A stretch of 5,357 bases of DNA. Origin: Bacteroidales bacterium. Lineage in GTDB: Bacteria; Bacteroidota; Bacteroidia; Bacteroidales; Muribaculaceae. Positions 4,474-5,357 of the stretch are shown one piece after another. How positions within the stretch are numbered: the first letter of the stretch is position 1; each line of letters starts with the position of its first letter. The notes beneath the pieces are model-generated. The model did not search any database and was not told the DNA's origin. It saw only the letters and a program-made list of their open reading frames with translations. The position numbers were made by a program, and so were the translations under genes. The stretch spans positions 1 through 5,357 of the forward strand of contig CAADVV010000296.1 in the NCBI GenBank assembly GCA_900752535.1, written 5' to 3'.

Positions 4474-5148
4474 TCAGTGTGAGGCTACATCAGGAATCCG
4501 GATTTTATCGCCGAGGAAATGAGGCCGTTTGCCAAACCAGATGTCGAGCATCATCTTGTCGCGCGCAAGCCATTCGCGCAGAGCGAGACGGATACGGACC
4601 CATCTCCCCTCCCGCAGCGGGGCCGAGACCGCCACGGCGTCAATCCCGTTAGCTTCGGCGAGATATAGTGCCCGCGCACTGTGGTCAGCCTGCGATATAA
4701 TCGTCAGTGAATCACATCCGAACACCTCCGCGGCCCTGACCACCGAATCGAGTGTCCTGAATCCGGCGAAGTCGAGTATTATCCGGTCTTCCGGGACGCC
4801 GTGAGCCATGAGCGAATCGCGCATTGCGGTCGGCTCGTCATATTTCTTTGTATGATTGTCACCGCTCGCTATGATGAAATCGACCTTGCCGGCGCGATAG
4901 AGGCCGGCGGCAGTCTTTATGCGGTTGGTGAAATAAGTATTCGGACGTCCGAGACGGTTAAGCGGATTCGTGCCAAGAAGCAAAGCCACCCTGTTGTGCG
5001 GCATTGAATCCACAGAGGTGAAAATACGTCCCTCGGCGGCTCGTTCAACCATAACGTTAACATATACCGTAAAAGCGACAATCAAAACGAGAAATGCGCA
5101 TAGACTCAGCAAGATTCGCTTCGTCAGTATTTTGGACTTTGTTTTCAA
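4474..5148 (-). CDS. sanA: SanA/ElyC/YdcF-family (DUF218) envelope protein
   Basis: 224 residues: a short basic N-terminus, one membrane helix at about 11-33 and a DUF218 domain from about 52 to 175. Matching SanA motifs are ALLLGTNP (55-62), YFTNRI with SGDN (95-98), YDEPTAM (103-109), GFRTLDSVVRA (129-139), SQADHSARAL (152-161) and the C-terminal PHFLGDKI. In Escherichia coli SanA affects envelope barrier function and vancomycin exclusion; the biochemical activity is not well established. The start is a TTG at 5148: an in-frame TGA lies a few codons upstream, there is no ATG before the membrane helix, and MKTKSKILTKR is a natural anchor start. It leads an operon with the PH-like and acetyltransferase genes. 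The only promoter-like site upstream is in the terminal repeat (5294-5287). Confidence 0.85.
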   Translation of the reverse strand: MKTKSKILTKRILLSLCAFLVLIVAFTVYVNVMVERAAEGRIFTSVDSMPHNRVALLLGTNPLNRLGRPNTYFTNRIKTAAGLYRAGKVDFIIASGDNHTKKYDEPTAMRDSLMAHGVPEDRIILDFAGFRTLDSVVRAAEVFGCDSLTIISQADHSARALYLAEANGIDAVAVSAPLREGRWVRIRLALREWLARDKMMLDIWFGKRPHFLGDKIRIPDVASH

Positions 5149-5265
5149 TACTATTTCAGAATTTAGGGGTCAATATCACGCGGGAGTGGGAATGCTCCCC
5201 GACAGTTACGCGAATTTAAACATTTTCAGGCAAACCACAACCCTTCCGCGGCCGTTTTTCTTCTG
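5149..5265. other. leader region upstream of the sanA-like gene
   Basis: There is no gene here. On the minus strand it would be the leader of the operon. It holds a short dyad, GGGAG-N8-CTCCC (5182-5199), about 35-50 bases before the TTG start. No good promoter of its own is seen: TTTG followed 22 bases later by TAACTGTC is a poor match. Confidence 0.4.
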
Positions 5266-5357
5266 TGTAGAGTCAACAAGCAAGTGCAAAATTAGTGAAT
5301 GTGTTTAAAGAACTGCTCCAACGGAGAAGAAAAGTTTAGTTTTTCCCGAGGCCTCCG
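5266..5357 (-). repeat. right copy of 92-bp terminal inverted repeat
   Basis: This is the exact inverted copy of 2-93 and reaches the last base of the window. Its possible -7 box (TAATTTTG on the minus strand, 5294-5287) points at the sanA-like operon, about 140 bases upstream of the start at 5148. Because identity runs to the window edge, the true outer boundary cannot be seen. Confidence 0.95.

Noticed and set aside
1..5357. Circular plasmid closed by terminal overlap
   Set aside because: The end match is inverted, not direct; there is no replication protein, and the right half is ordinary chromosomal content.

Overview
The window looks like Bacteroidales DNA, possibly Muribaculaceae or Prevotellaceae-like. 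The clues are promoters of the Bacteroidetes type (TTTG, about 20 bases, then TAnnTTTG), starts without Shine-Dalgarno sequences, an XRE regulator of the Bacteroidales 'HIGK' type, and a secreted PepSY-like protein of a kind common in this order. No search could be run, so all family names come from recognising motifs.

The two ends are a perfect 92-bp inverted repeat (2-93 and 5266-5357). Each copy carries a possible promoter pointing inward. The window is therefore either a segment lying between two inverted repeat copies (a possible invertible or mobile unit) or a contig that broke at a repeated sequence. It is not a closed circle.

Left part (about 94-1060): a well-formed promoter with a repeat-rich, dyad-rich leader precedes an XRE/HTH regulator with a C-terminal coiled coil (245-703). 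One base after its stop lies a small reading frame, ATG-TAG-AAC..., broken at codon 2. Its 3' part belongs to a degenerate two-copy module with a 126-base period (about 756-985), closed by a strong intrinsic terminator at 1015-1050.

Middle part (about 1060-2665): an AT-rich accessory patch made largely of broken genes. It holds an unrecognised exported protein split by a frameshift at an A8 tract (1120-1924), an 11-bp x 5 tandem repeat on its stop codon, a headless and tailless Abi_2 (AbiD/AbiF-type) remnant, a candidate small RNA of about 90 nt with its own promoter and bidirectional terminator (about 2230-2320), and on the minus strand the GC-rich C-terminal half of an ArdA anti-restriction protein. 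The ArdA fragment abuts a 17-8-17 dyad (2623-2664).

Right part (2823-5148): a GC-richer, intact block of ordinary chromosomal genes, all on the minus strand: sanA-like, then a two-helix membrane protein with a bacterial PH-like domain, then a hexapeptide-repeat O-acetyltransferase (gaps of 6-7 bases, clearly one operon), then a secreted PepSY-like protein 105 bases further on.

The most interesting candidates are the paired 126-base module behind the HTH gene, the twin-loop small RNA, the homopolymer frameshift and the inverted end repeats. None of them can be called a proven new system from sequence alone.
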